Below are positions 1 through 9,630 of a stretch of DNA of 64,000 bases, in pieces. The stretch covers positions 62,001 to 126,000 of the forward strand of contig JAUNOK010000001.1 in the NCBI GenBank assembly GCA_030537195.1. Direction: 5' to 3'. The position numbers and the translations under genes are program-made. This DNA comes from Eubacteriales bacterium (GTDB taxonomy: Bacteria > Bacillota > Clostridia > Lachnospirales > Lachnospiraceae). The stretch's first letter is position 1. Every line of letters begins with the position of its first letter. The notes beneath the pieces are model-generated. The model was not told where the DNA came from and did not search any database. It worked only from the letters and a program-made list of their open reading frames with translations.

Positions 1-753
1 CTGTATCATTTCCAGACAATGTTTACTAACGATATTTATTTCTGGCAGGCATTTAGAAACACATTAATTTTGTCATTAATTAAGTTGTTCTTAAATACAG
101 GCGCAGCTGTTATTATCTCACTTCTTCTGAATGAGATTACTAACATGATTTTCAAGAAGACAGTTCAGACAATTATCTATCTTCCTCACTTCATGTCATG
201 GGTAGTTGTTGCTTCAGTATTTAAGATGTTACTGGCTCCTTATGATTCAGCTCCAGTCAACTCAATTCTTATAAATATGGGTGCTATAAGCAGTCCTATT
301 GATTTCATGAACAGTACAACTTACTGGCGTGGAACATTCTACATCATGAATGTTTGGAAGGATACAGGATGGGGAACAATCCTCTTCTTAGCTACATTAT
401 CAGGTATCAGCCCAGACCTTTATGAAGCAGCACAGATTGATGGTGCTAACAGATTCAAGAGACTGATATATATTACATTACCAGCTCTTGCTAATACAAT
501 TATTACAGTATTCATTCTTAACCTTGCTAAGGTTATGAACCTTTTCGAATCTGTATTCGTATTACAGTCACCTATTACATATGCTAAGTCACAGGTTTTA
601 CAGACATATGTATATACTAAGACATTTGGTGGTGGTAACTCAGATTATGGTTATACAACTGCCGTAGGTTTATTTAAGTCTTTCGTTGGTATGATCTTAG
701 TTCTCGGTTGTAACTGGGCAAGTAAGAAAGTACGTGGACGAGGAATTGTATAG
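1..753 (+). CDS. Carbohydrate ABC transporter permease, LplB-like (5' partial)
   Basis: Inner permease of a binding-protein-dependent sugar importer (MalF/LplB class). The frame is open to the left edge, with Leu-Tyr-His-Phe-Gln-Thr encoded before the first Met at 19, so the true start lies outside the window. About five hydrophobic helices remain, with the cytoplasmic EAA loop YEAAQIDGANRFKRLI that docks onto the shared ATPase. It ends 13 bp before the second permease, so the two form an operon. Next to a GH28 enzyme, uptake of pectin-derived oligo-uronides is the likely role; the substrate is inferred from context, and the binding protein is presumably upstream. Confidence 0.9.
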   Translation: MYHFQTMFTNDIYFWQAFRNTLILSLIKLFLNTGAAVIISLLLNEITNMIFKKTVQTIIYLPHFMSWVVVASVFKMLLAPYDSAPVNSILINMGAISSPIDFMNSTTYWRGTFYIMNVWKDTGWGTILFLATLSGISPDLYEAAQIDGANRFKRLIYITLPALANTIITVFILNLAKVMNLFESVFVLQSPITYAKSQVLQTYVYTKTFGGGNSDYGYTTAVGLFKSFVGMILVLGCNWASKKVRGRGIV

Positions 754-766
754 GAGGGAATAGATA

Positions 767-1633
767 ATGAGTGATAATCAGACACTAGTTTATAAAAAGA
801 AAAAGAAAAAATTCAAAGTATTCCCAATTGTTAATGCAATTTTATTCATTATCATTGCATGCGCAATTATGATTCCTATTTACAGAGTAATTATTAGTTC
901 AATTGATGCTTATTCATCATATGGATTCACATGGCTTCCTCAGAAGTTCTCTTGGGGTGGTTACCGTGCTATTGTAACTAGATCAAACCTTTATCGTCCA
1001 TTCTTAATCTCAGTTGTTACAACTATTATAGGTACATTCGTTGGACTTTTAGTTGTTACACTTGGTGGTTATGTATTAATCCAGTGGGAGATGCCAGGAA
1101 GAAACTTCTTCGCTTATATGCTTCTCTTCACAATGATTTTCGATGGTGGTATGATTCCTAAGTTCCTTGTTATCAAGCAGTTAGGATTAATTAATACTTT
1201 GTGGGCAGTTATTCTGCCAATGGCTATTAACGTATATAACTTAGTACTTATGAGGAACTTCTTCGAGGGTATTCCTGAATCACTTTTCGAAGCAGCTCAG
1301 ATTGATGGATGCTCACCAATGGGTATCTTCTTCAAGATTGTACTTCCTCTTTCAAAGGCAGCTCTTGCATCAATTGGTTTGATGTTCGCAGTAAGCTTCT
1401 GGAATGATTATACAAACTTCAAGTTATATATTAATAAGAATAGTCTCTACAACTTCCAGATTCAGTTAAGAAGTATGGTTGTTGATAGTGATATTCCTAA
1501 TGATGGTGCTGTTAACCCAACAACAATTTCTAATGCAGCAACTATCGTAGCTATCCTTCCTTTCATGATCATCTACCCATTCTGTCAGAAGTACTTCGTA
1601 CAGGGTGTTAACGTAGGTGCCGTTAAGGAGTAA
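767..1633 (+). CDS. Carbohydrate ABC transporter permease, LplC-like
   Basis: Second permease of the same importer (COG0395, MalG/LplC class), 288 aa, normal family length. A lysine-rich cytoplasmic N-terminus (residues 8-16) precedes about six membrane helices; the EAA loop reads FEAAQIDGCSPMGIFFKI. The ribosome site GGAGGG sits just before the ATG. No ATPase gene lies here, which fits the usual sharing of one MsmK-type ATPase among many sugar importers. A strong hairpin terminator follows at once, so the pectin catabolic genes downstream form a separate unit. Confidence 0.92.
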   Translation: MSDNQTLVYKKKKKKFKVFPIVNAILFIIIACAIMIPIYRVIISSIDAYSSYGFTWLPQKFSWGGYRAIVTRSNLYRPFLISVVTTIIGTFVGLLVVTLGGYVLIQWEMPGRNFFAYMLLFTMIFDGGMIPKFLVIKQLGLINTLWAVILPMAINVYNLVLMRNFFEGIPESLFEAAQIDGCSPMGIFFKIVLPLSKAALASIGLMFAVSFWNDYTNFKLYINKNSLYNFQIQLRSMVVDSDIPNDGAVNPTTISNAATIVAILPFMIIYPFCQKYFVQGVNVGAVKE

Positions 1634-1656
1634 TGTTAATATTTTGAATTTATTTA

Positions 1657-1685
1657 AGGCGAGTCCATGTGGACTCGCCTTTTTG
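1657..1685 (+). terminator. Rho-independent terminator after sugar ABC permeases
   Basis: A perfect 10-bp stem (AGGCGAGTCC / GGACTCGCCT) with the loop ATGT is followed directly by a run of T. It closes the permease operon. Confidence 0.9.
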
Positions 1686-1830
1686 CGCGAGTAGCGATGA
1701 GAATATACAATCAAATGCATCAGTCATGAGCAATAAAACTGTATTTTTATTCGGTATTACCAGTCAAATAGTGGAACAATACTGTTTAACATGTTACAAT
1801 AAAACAAATATTGGTTAGGAGGGAAAAAGC

Positions 1831-2721
1831 TTGAATAAGAGTTTTGAAATTAAAGGATACATTAATAATGTATTAAAAGAAATCGGACTTGAAGGAGCAG
1901 ATACATTTGATAAGGCTCTTTTTCTTAATGCTTTGGGGAAACTTGAAGCAGCAGAGCATAGTGATGAATATAAGGATGTTATTACAGAAGAATTAGATAA
2001 GGTGATAAAAGATAACAATATCAGTATAGGCCAGAATGATCTTGTTAATTTCATGTATGGTAATGTATGTTACAGTGTTGGTAAGAACGATATTGCGGTT
2101 AATATTGCCAAGCAGACAGAGACACAGCCAAGGACAGAATCAGGTTACTTTACAGGGGCTGAAGGTGGTAAATGTTTATGTGTAGCATTTAAGGCTTTGA
2201 GTTTCTATATGAATTATGAGACTAAAGATGGTGGTAAAGAGCATTATAACGATATAATCGCACAGTATAATGCATTATATGCTGACTGTTTTGAAGATGT
2301 AAGCAAAGCGGCTCATGATGGTGATGCAAAAGCCGTAAGAGCACTTGCTTTATTTGCAGCAGGAGCAGTTGATACACTTGAAGTTATGGATCAGGCACTT
2401 TATGAGATATTTGCAAGAATAAGAGAAATATATAAAGCAGCAGTTGCAGCTCTTAATGAAACTATTGACAGCACAGATTCTGAGGCTGTAAAGCTTATAT
2501 ATGCATATGCAGTATTAAAGGGATGCCGCATGAAGCTTATACAGACTGAGAAATATGCAGCTAAGGCCGAAGAAATCTTTGGGAAGGCTACTGATAAGCA
2601 TGTTGCAGATAAGAACAGTTTAGCAGATACAGCTGCATACATAACAGCTTACAGCGAGTATATGAGAAACAGAGATTATCAGGATTACGGACGCAGCAAC
2701 GGAGGTGTATTATGGAGTTAA
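1831..2721 (+). CDS. Cytosolic protein of the pectin cluster, possibly a divergent GH88/GH105 hydrolase
   Basis: 296 aa, TTG start placed by the strong site GGAGGG about 6 bases upstream. There is no signal peptide or membrane segment, so it is cytosolic. I do not firmly recognise it. The predominantly helical sequence, a QPRTESGYF stretch near residue 100 and a C-terminal AYSEYMRNRDYQDYG region are faintly like unsaturated rhamnogalacturonyl / glucuronyl hydrolases (GH88/GH105, normally about 350 aa), which would suit the locus because such enzymes open products of pectate lyases. The family's catalytic Asp could not be placed. Its stop overlaps the start of the GH28 gene by 10 bases, so the two are translationally coupled. 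Confidence 0.5.
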   Translation: MNKSFEIKGYINNVLKEIGLEGADTFDKALFLNALGKLEAAEHSDEYKDVITEELDKVIKDNNISIGQNDLVNFMYGNVCYSVGKNDIAVNIAKQTETQPRTESGYFTGAEGGKCLCVAFKALSFYMNYETKDGGKEHYNDIIAQYNALYADCFEDVSKAAHDGDAKAVRALALFAAGAVDTLEVMDQALYEIFARIREIYKAAVAALNETIDSTDSEAVKLIYAYAVLKGCRMKLIQTEKYAAKAEEIFGKATDKHVADKNSLADTAAYITAYSEYMRNRDYQDYGRSNGGVLWS

Positions 2722-4268
2722 AATTAGTTATCAAAACAGGAAGAAGTGCAGTAGTAGAATTTGATGACGGTGGAAAGTATTATTCTAAGAAAGAATACAC
2801 TCTTTGCGTTAATGGAGAAGAATATGGCAATACAGATAAGGTTGTTACAACAATCTATGGTCTTAAGCCGGATACAGAATATAAGGTTACAGCAGTATAT
2901 GAAGGAAAAGAATATGGACCTGTTGAATTCAAGACAGATTATGAGTATGTTACTCTTAATGTAAGAGAATTTGGCGCATATGGTGATGGTGAGCATGATG
3001 ATACTAATGCTATCCAGTGTGCAATTATGGCAGCACCTAAGGATTCAAGAGTATTAGTTCCAGAAGGTGTTTACAAGATATCAAGCATTTTCCTTAAGGA
3101 TAATCTTAATCTTGAACTTGCTAAGGGAGCAGTGCTTTCAGCGTTTACTGACAGAGAGAAGTTCCCTATATTGCCAGGACAGATTGAGACATATGATGAG
3201 ACAGATTATTACAATCTTGGTACATGGGAAGGCAATCCGCTTGATATGTTCTCAGCAATTGTATGTGGAATTAACTGTTCGAATGTGACAATCACAGGTG
3301 AGGGAACAATTGATGGCTGTACAACACATGATAACTGGTGGAAAAACTGCAAGATAAGAAATACTGCATGGAGACCAAGATTATTCTTTATAAATAACTG
3401 TAGTAATGTTACTATGCATGGAATAACAGTCCAGAATTCTCCATCATGGACTATTCATCCTTATTTCAGTAATCATCTTAAGTTTATTGATGTTAAGATT
3501 CTTAATCCTGCCAATTCACATAACACGGACGGACTTGATCCAGAGAGTTGCAAGGATGTTCTTGTACTTGGAACATACATATCAGTTGGTGATGACTGTA
3601 TAGCAATCAAGTCTGGTAAGATATATATGGCCCAGAAGGAAAAGACTCCTACAGAGGATATGACAGTACGCCAGTGCTGCATGAGAGATGGACATGGTGC
3701 AGTAACAGTAGGAAGTGAGATTGCAGCCGGAGTTAAAGATGTTCATATCAGGGACTGTATGTTCATGAATACAGACAGAGGTTTAAGAGTTAAGACTAGA
3801 AGAGGCCGTGGTAAATTATCTGTTCTTGATGATATTTCATTTGAGAATATTGATATGGATAATGTAATGACACCTTTTGTTGTTAACAGCTTCTATTTCT
3901 GTGATCCTGATGGAAAGACAGAATATGTTGGTTCAAGAAAGCCGCTTCCTGTAGATGACAGAACACCATCTATCAAGAGCCTTACATTTAAGGATATTAA
4001 TGCAAAGAACTGTCATGTTGCAGGAGCATATATATTCGGATTGCCAGAAAGTAAAGTCGAGAAGCTTACATTTGAGAATATCAATTTCAGTTATGCTGAG
4101 GATGCGAAGCCTGGTGTGGCAGCAATGATGCTCGGATGCGATGAAGCTAGCAGACAGGGACTTATTGTAAGCAATGTTGAGAAGCTTATTTTGAAAAATG
4201 TTAATATTGAAGGCTGCGAGGGTGAAGCAATCGTGGCAGATAATGTTGATAAGATTGAGAGAGATTAG
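2712..4268 (+). CDS. GH28 polygalacturonase (intracellular, probably exo-acting)
   Basis: 518 aa glycoside hydrolase family 28. An N-terminal fibronectin-III-like segment (about residues 1-80) precedes the beta-helix, which opens with NVREFGAYGDG. All four family motifs are present in order: NTDGLDPES, GDDCIAIKSG (the paired catalytic Asp), GHGAVTVGSE and RVKTRRGRG. It hydrolyses alpha-1,4 bonds in polygalacturonate. Lack of a signal peptide and coupling to the upstream gene point to digestion of imported oligogalacturonides, and the N-terminal Fn3-like module is common in the exo-acting subgroup. ATG at 2712 follows GGAGGTG. Confidence 0.95.
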   Translation: MELKLVIKTGRSAVVEFDDGGKYYSKKEYTLCVNGEEYGNTDKVVTTIYGLKPDTEYKVTAVYEGKEYGPVEFKTDYEYVTLNVREFGAYGDGEHDDTNAIQCAIMAAPKDSRVLVPEGVYKISSIFLKDNLNLELAKGAVLSAFTDREKFPILPGQIETYDETDYYNLGTWEGNPLDMFSAIVCGINCSNVTITGEGTIDGCTTHDNWWKNCKIRNTAWRPRLFFINNCSNVTMHGITVQNSPSWTIHPYFSNHLKFIDVKILNPANSHNTDGLDPESCKDVLVLGTYISVGDDCIAIKSGKIYMAQKEKTPTEDMTVRQCCMRDGHGAVTVGSEIAAGVKDVHIRDCMFMNTDRGLRVKTRRGRGKLSVLDDISFENIDMDNVMTPFVVNSFYFCDPDGKTEYVGSRKPLPVDDRTPSIKSLTFKDINAKNCHVAGAYIFGLPESKVEKLTFENINFSYAEDAKPGVAAMMLGCDEASRQGLIVSNVEKLILKNVNIEGCEGEAIVADNVDKIERD

Positions 4269-4298
4269 TATAAATATATAAAAATTTGAGGGACAATC

Positions 4299-6089
4299 AT
4301 GAATTTACATGCACCAAAAGGAATTGATGTTGAAAGTTGGTTCATTGAGTGCTACAGAAAACATAAGGGGCATCCGTTAAAGATACTTATCGGGCTTTAT
4401 AAGGGTAATTATAACAAGTTCTTTCTTGCTGTATTATTCTTCTTTATAAAGCATGCTCCAGTGTGGGTTCTGCCAATTGTTACAGCCAATATTATCAATG
4501 ATATTACAAGTGGTTCGCCAGATACAGTACAGAATATTATTATTCAGGCAATAATTATGGTTGCCTTAGTTGTTCTTAATGTACCGATGAATTATCTGTA
4601 TACAAGATATAAATCATTAGCAACCAGATATGCAGAAACAGGACTTAGAAAAGCTCTTGTAAGAAAACTTCAGCAGCTTTCAATTTCGTATCATAAAGAG
4701 ACCCAGTCAGGAAGGCTGCAGTCTAAGATAATGCGAGATGTAGAGGCTGTGGAGACGCTTTCAACACAGATGTTTCTTAGTATACTTAATATAGCACTTA
4801 ATATTGGAGTTGCACTTTTTGTTACAGTGTCAAAGAGCCTTATAGTATTCTTATTCTTTCTTCTTACAACGCCACTTGCAGCAGCGACTATGGTGTTTTT
4901 CAGAAACATTATGAAGAAGAGAAATACTGAATTCCGTAAAGAGATGGAAGAGACTTCGGCAAGAGTTATGGAGATGGTTGAACTTATCCCGGTCACAAGA
5001 GCACATGCACTTGAAGAAGAAGAGGTAACCAAGATGAGTGGACAGCTTTTTGCTGTTGCGGAGAAAGGCTATAAACTGGATGTTATTCAGGCATTATTTG
5101 GTTCTGTTGGATGGGCAATATTCCAGATATTTCAGGTAGTGTGTCTTGGGTTTACAGGATTCCTTGCTTTAAAAGGAACTGTTGGTCCGGGAGATATTAC
5201 ACTTTACCAGAGTTATTTTGCGACAATAGTAAGTCAGGTATCATCACTTATGTCACTTATCCCGGTTATAGCCAAGGGTGTCGAGTCGGTTAACTCTATT
5301 GGAGAAGTGCTTCTTGAAGATGATATTGAATGTAATGACGGAAAAGAAGAGCTTGATAATGTAGATGGAGAGTTTGATTTTACAAATGTTAAGTTTGCCT
5401 ATAATAATACAGATAAACCGGTACTCCACGAGCTTAATCTTCATGTGGATAAGGGACAGACAATTGCACTTGTCGGAGAATCAGGAGCTGGTAAATCAAC
5501 AATTCTTAACCTTGTTATAGGCTTTAATTTCGCCACAGACGGAGTTGTTACGATTGATGGACATGATATGAGAGATATTGATCTTAGAAGCTATAGAAAG
5601 CATCTGGCGGTTGTACCGCAGACATCAATATTATTCTCAGGAACGATAAGAGATAACATTACATATGGAATAGATAATGTTGATGAAGATACACTTAACA
5701 AAGTTGTCGATGCAGCTAATTTAAGGGAACTGGTTGATTCACTTCCAGATGGACTGGACACAGTTGTCGGGGAACATGGAGGAAAGCTTTCAGGAGGTCA
5801 GAGACAGCGTGTATCAATCGCAAGAGCGCTTATGAGAAATCCTAAGGTAATTGTGCTTGATGAGGCAACATCAGCTCTGGACAGCATATCTGAGAAGTTT
5901 ATTCAGGAGGCACTTAATAATCTTACAAAGGACAGAACAACATTTATAGTTGCACACAGATTATCAACTATAAAGGGCGCTGACAGAATAGCAGTAATAG
6001 CGGATGGTCATTGTGTAGAATATGGAACTTATGATGAGCTTATGGCACTTAAGGGAGAGTTCTATCAGATGAAATCAATTCAGAGTTAA
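4299..6089 (+). CDS. ABC exporter, fused membrane and ATPase domains
   Basis: 596 aa half-exporter of the MsbA/LmrA type: six helices in residues 1-320, then an ATPase domain with Walker A GESGAGKST, signature LSGGQRQR and Walker B VIVLDEATSALD, and the switch His in IVAHRLST. It probably works as a homodimer exporting an unknown hydrophobic compound or peptide. It begins 30 bp after the polygalacturonase, on the same strand and without an intervening terminator, so it is likely co-transcribed with pectin genes, where an exporter is unexpected. The start follows GAGGGAC. Confidence 0.93.
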   Translation: MNLHAPKGIDVESWFIECYRKHKGHPLKILIGLYKGNYNKFFLAVLFFFIKHAPVWVLPIVTANIINDITSGSPDTVQNIIIQAIIMVALVVLNVPMNYLYTRYKSLATRYAETGLRKALVRKLQQLSISYHKETQSGRLQSKIMRDVEAVETLSTQMFLSILNIALNIGVALFVTVSKSLIVFLFFLLTTPLAAATMVFFRNIMKKRNTEFRKEMEETSARVMEMVELIPVTRAHALEEEEVTKMSGQLFAVAEKGYKLDVIQALFGSVGWAIFQIFQVVCLGFTGFLALKGTVGPGDITLYQSYFATIVSQVSSLMSLIPVIAKGVESVNSIGEVLLEDDIECNDGKEELDNVDGEFDFTNVKFAYNNTDKPVLHELNLHVDKGQTIALVGESGAGKSTILNLVIGFNFATDGVVTIDGHDMRDIDLRSYRKHLAVVPQTSILFSGTIRDNITYGIDNVDEDTLNKVVDAANLRELVDSLPDGLDTVVGEHGGKLSGGQRQRVSIARALMRNPKVIVLDEATSALDSISEKFIQEALNNLTKDRTTFIVAHRLSTIKGADRIAVIADGHCVEYGTYDELMALKGEFYQMKSIQS

Positions 6090-6102
6090 TTAAAAGAATT
6101 AA

Positions 6103-6130
6103 AAAGGCGGCAGGATTTCCTGTCGCCTTT
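6103..6130 (+). terminator. Rho-independent terminator, usable in both directions
   Basis: A 13-bp stem with one G-T pair (arms AAAGGCGGCAGGA and TCCTGTCGCCTTT) lies between the convergent exporter and XRE genes. T-rich on the plus side and A-rich before it, so it may stop both transcripts. Confidence 0.85.
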
Positions 6131-6176
6131 GTTATATGCCATGCCGGGCATGGCTAAAAGCTATGAAACTGTATAA

Positions 6177-6500
6177 TTACTTATTCTCAGCAAACCAGAT
6201 TCTAAGTGTAGAGATAAGCTTCTCCTTAGAATCAACATCTAACTTCTGGACAATCTGCATAATTTCATTATCAAGAGCTGTGTTCTGGTATGATTTATCA
6301 ACGCTTCCTGCAAGATAATCAAGAGATACTCCTGTAAGTTCTGCATAGTATGAAAGCATTCTTAATGTCATAAGATTACGGCCGTTCTCTACGTTACTTA
6401 TGTAACCAGGTGTAACCTCTAATGCTTTAGCAACGTCTTCCTGTGTAAGACCGTGTGCAATTCTTAACTTCTTAACTTTAGCTCCTAAATCGCTATCCAT
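6177..6500 (-). CDS. XRE-family HTH transcriptional regulator
   Basis: 107 aa DNA-binding protein with one Cro/C1-type helix-turn-helix at about residues 8-62 (LRIAHGLTQEDVAKALEV, then TPGYISNVENGRN). The longer open frame extends into typA, but the start at 6500 is preceded by a perfect AAGGAGG 8 bases upstream, and this start avoids the overlap. It lies directly downstream of typA on the same strand and may be co-transcribed with it. The C-terminal 40 residues are helical and may mediate dimerisation. Target unknown. Confidence 0.88.
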   Translation of the reverse strand: MDSDLGAKVKKLRIAHGLTQEDVAKALEVTPGYISNVENGRNLMTLRMLSYYAELTGVSLDYLAGSVDKSYQNTALDNEIMQIVQKLDVDSKEKLISTLRIWFAENK

Positions 6501-6522
6501 AATTGAAACCTCCTTAAAATAA

Positions 6523-8352
6523 TTACTTCTTGTTAGCTCTGTATCTTGCTGTGTGGTCAAGAATCTTCTTACGGATTCTAAGACTCTTAGGTGTTACTTC
6601 AAGTAATTCGTCTGTGTCAATATAATCCAGTGCCTGCTCCAAGCTAAGAATTTTAGGCGGAACAAGACGGAGAGCCTCATCAGCACTTGAAGAACGAGTG
6701 TTGGTAAGATGCTTTGTCTTGCATACATTAACCTCAATATCCTCAGTACGAGGATTCTCGCCAACGATCATTCCGGCATATACCTTCTCACCAGGTCCAA
6801 TAAAGAGAGTACCTCTTTCCTGTGCATTGAAAAGACCATAAGTGATAGCTTCGCCGCTTTCGTAAGCGATAAGAGAACCATTCTTTCTGTAAGAAATGTC
6901 TCCTTTGTATTCTTCATATCCTTCAAAAGAAGAATTGATAATACCGTTACCTTTAGTATCAGTAAGGAATTCACCTCTGTATCCGATAAGACCTCTTGAA
7001 GGGATAGAGAACTGAAGTCTTGTGTATCCACCATTGATTGGTGTCATACCAAGGAGTTCACCCTTTCTCTGGCTTAACTTCTGGATAACAGATCCTGTGC
7101 AGTCATCTGGAACATCAATATAAGCAAGTTCCATAGGCTCAAGCTTCTTGCCTCTCTCATCTGTGTGGTAGAGAACCTCAGCCTTACTTACTGCAAATTC
7201 ATAACCTTCTCTTCTCATATTCTCGATAAGAACTGAAAGATGAAGCTCACCACGTCCTGAAACCTTAAATGAGTTCTCGACGCCAGGTGTTTCTTCAACT
7301 CTTAAACTTACATCTGTATTAAGTTCCTTGAAAAGTCTGTCTCTTAAATGTCTTGAAGTAACGAATTTACCTTCCTTACCTGCAAGTGGACTGTCATTAA
7401 CCATGAAGTCCATAGAAAGAGTAGGCTCTGAAATCTTCTGGAAAGGAATGGCAACAGGGTTATTGAGTGAACAGATTGTATCACCGATATGAATATCAGC
7501 AATACCTGATACAGCAACAATTTCGCCGATTCCTGCTTCATTAACTTCTACCTTATTAAGTCCGTTAAATGTATAAAGCTTAGTGATTCTTACACGCTTC
7601 TTAACACTTGGGTCATGATGGTTAACAATCATAACCTCCTGATTAACCTTAAGGCTTCCGTTATCAATCTTACCTACACCGATTCTACCAACGAATTCAT
7701 TGTAGTCGATAGTAGAGATAAGCATCTGTGTATCTGCATCAGGGTCACCCTCTGGTGCAGGAATGTTATTGACGATACAGTCAAAGAGTGGCTGCATGTC
7801 TTTCTTTTCATCGTTAAGATCAGCCATAGCATAACCTGACTTAGCTGAAGCAAAGATGAATGGACAGTCAAGCTGGTCTTCATTGGCATCAAGGTCAATG
7901 AAAAGCTCAAGAATCTCATCGATAACTTCTTCTGGTCTTGCTTCTGGTCTGTCTATCTTGTTAATACATACTATAACAGAAAGATTCATATCAAGGGCTT
8001 TCTGTAATACGAACTTAGTCTGAGGCATAACACCTTCAAATGCGTCAACAACAAGTACAACGCCGTTAACCATCTTAAGTACTCGCTCAACCTCACCACC
8101 GAAATCGGCATGGCCAGGAGTATCAATAATGTTAATCTTAGTATCCTTGTATGTGATAGCTGTGTTCTTAGAAAGAATAGTGATTCCTCTTTCTCTTTCG
8201 ATATCATTGGAATCCATAACTCGTTCAGCAACTTCCTGATTAGCTCTGAAAGTTCCGCTCTGCTTTAACAGCTCATCAACAAGGGTTGTCTTACCATGAT
8301 CAACGTGGGCAATAATTGCAATATTACGAATGTCTTCACGCTTTGTTTTCAT
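6523..8352 (-). CDS. typA: Translational GTPase TypA/BipA
   Basis: 609 aa, full length. The N-terminal G domain has [10 protein letters not shown] (P-loop), RGITI (switch I), [12 protein letters not shown] and NKID; domain II, EF-G-like repeats and the BipA-specific C-terminal domain follow. It binds the ribosome as an EF-G/LepA relative and supports 50S assembly and growth under stress. It is divergently oriented from the SSB-like gene, with an AT-rich spacer of about 235 bp. Confidence 0.97.
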   Translation of the reverse strand: MKTKREDIRNIAIIAHVDHGKTTLVDELLKQSGTFRANQEVAERVMDSNDIERERGITILSKNTAITYKDTKINIIDTPGHADFGGEVERVLKMVNGVVLVVDAFEGVMPQTKFVLQKALDMNLSVIVCINKIDRPEARPEEVIDEILELFIDLDANEDQLDCPFIFASAKSGYAMADLNDEKKDMQPLFDCIVNNIPAPEGDPDADTQMLISTIDYNEFVGRIGVGKIDNGSLKVNQEVMIVNHHDPSVKKRVRITKLYTFNGLNKVEVNEAGIGEIVAVSGIADIHIGDTICSLNNPVAIPFQKISEPTLSMDFMVNDSPLAGKEGKFVTSRHLRDRLFKELNTDVSLRVEETPGVENSFKVSGRGELHLSVLIENMRREGYEFAVSKAEVLYHTDERGKKLEPMELAYIDVPDDCTGSVIQKLSQRKGELLGMTPINGGYTRLQFSIPSRGLIGYRGEFLTDTKGNGIINSSFEGYEEYKGDISYRKNGSLIAYESGEAITYGLFNAQERGTLFIGPGEKVYAGMIVGENPRTEDIEVNVCKTKHLTNTRSSSADEALRLVPPKILSLEQALDYIDTDELLEVTPKSLRIRKKILDHTARYRANKK

Positions 8353-8588
8353 TAATAGTATCCTTCCTGATTAAACTCAAAATATCTTCTATGATTAGCA
8401 ACTTTTATATTCTATCACAATATTCTTAAAAAACAATACTAAATATATAAAAATTTTTTCATTTTTTGAACACAAATTATTCAAAAAGTTTTTGTAATAT
8501 TTGCGAAAACGACATCATATACATATTAGAGAAAACAAAGCACATGCCATAACACATAATAAGGTGGCAAAGAAGGGAGAAATACATA

Positions 8589-9233
8589 ATGCTTGATAAA
8601 GTAATTGAAAACAACAGAGTGTGTATCATTGGAGAGATCGTCTCAGAGTTCACTTTCAGCCATGAAGTTTTTGGAGAGGGCTTCTATATTGCTAATGTGT
8701 CAGTGAACAGATTAAGTGACATGGTGGATGTTATACCACTTATGATATCTGAGAGACTTATCGATGTAACTAAAGATTATAGAGGAATGAAGATTGAAGT
8801 GGCTGGACAGTTCCGTTCTTATAACAGACATGAGGGAACCAAGAATAAGCTGGTGCTTTCAATATTTGTAAGAGAATTAAGATTCTTAGAAGATGATGAG
8901 ATGCCAGAAGAGCAGTCAAAGTCTAACCAGATATTCCTCGATGGATTTGTATGCAAACCACCTATTTATAGAAAGACTCCATTAGGAAGAGAGATTGCGG
9001 ATGTTTTGGTTGCAGTCAACAGACCATATGGCAAGTCAGATTATATTCCATGTATTGCATGGGGAAGAAATGCAAGATTTGCAGGTGGTCTTGAAGTTGG
9101 TTCACATCTTCAGGTAAGCGGACGCGTACAGAGCAGAGAGTACACTAAGAAGATAGGAGAAGATGAGGTTGAGAGAAGAGTTGCTTATGAGGTATCAGTA
9201 AGCAAGATTGACCTTGTTGAAGATGAAGAATAA
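8589..9233 (+). CDS. SSB-like protein with two OB folds
   Basis: 214 aa single-stranded-DNA-binding-like protein built from two tandem OB-fold segments, about residues 5-97 (NRVCIIGEI...VAGQFRSYNRHEG) and 107-210 (NQIFLDGFVCKPP...LQVSGRVQSREY), joined by an acidic linker. Classical SSB has one OB fold and an acidic C-terminal tip ending in Phe; here the tip is DLVEDEE with no terminal Phe, so the usual SSB partner contact is probably absent. It is likely a paralogue with a specialised repair or replication role. Start follows AGAAGGGAG. Confidence 0.8.
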   Translation: MLDKVIENNRVCIIGEIVSEFTFSHEVFGEGFYIANVSVNRLSDMVDVIPLMISERLIDVTKDYRGMKIEVAGQFRSYNRHEGTKNKLVLSIFVRELRFLEDDEMPEEQSKSNQIFLDGFVCKPPIYRKTPLGREIADVLVAVNRPYGKSDYIPCIAWGRNARFAGGLEVGSHLQVSGRVQSREYTKKIGEDEVERRVAYEVSVSKIDLVEDEE

Positions 9234-9269
9234 CTGATATATGCCCTCATATTAAATAGGGTTAAAGTA

Positions 9270-9298
9270 TTGACATAACATTATCAGAGTGATATAGT
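9270..9298 (+). promoter_or_regulatory. Sigma-A promoter of the dapA riboswitch transcript
   Basis: Perfect -35 TTGACA (9270-9275), 17-base spacer, -10 TATAGT (9293-9298). Transcription would begin near 9305, just before the riboswitch aptamer. Confidence 0.85.
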
Positions 9299-9306
9299 CA
9301 CATTAA

Positions 9307-9495
9307 CTGTAAGGGTTTCCCCTGCAGCAGGTAGAGGTCGCACGATTCAAGAGTAATTATCCAGATGCCCCGGAAGGCATAAGAAGGATAATAAAAGGGG
9401 AAAGTGCCGAAGAGGATTGTTTCCGGAGCAGTCTTACTGGGCGTAGGATTAATAGTTTTACGACTGTCATCGGATAGATGGAGAGCTACTTAAAG
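9307..9495 (+). ncRNA. Lysine riboswitch (L box)
   Basis: Diagnostic L-box segments occur in order: AGAGGTCGCACG, then AAGAGTAA, GGGGAAAGTGCCGAAG, ACTGGGCGTAGG and GACTGTCATCGG followed by GGAGAGCTACT. This is the five-helix lysine-binding aptamer, here ahead of dapA and dapB of the lysine / diaminopimelate pathway. Lysine binding is expected to favour the downstream hairpin (9517-9548) and shut off dapA. Exact ends are approximate. Confidence 0.92.
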
Positions 9496-9516
9496 GACTA
9501 TTACTATGATTTCTTT

Positions 9517-9548
9517 AAGAGCCAGTCTGTTTGAGCAGATTGGCTCTT
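9517..9548 (+). terminator. Expression-platform hairpin of the lysine riboswitch
   Basis: Stem AAGAGCCAGTCTG / CAGATTGGCTCTT with a 6-base loop, placed about 20 bases after the aptamer. The T run after it is poor (CTATGTATC), so it may be a weak terminator or act by another route. An alternative partner for its 5' arm would be the segment just after the aptamer. Confidence 0.6.
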
Positions 9549-9630
9549 CTATGTATCTGCATCAATGCGATGAGAATAGACAGGAATCATGTACATAATA
9601 ATAGCTGTAAACAGCGGAAAGAAGGATGGT

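Noticed and set aside
6501-6560. Longer N-terminus for the XRE regulator into typA
   Set aside because: A perfect AAGGAGG precedes the inner start; the extra residues do not resemble the family.
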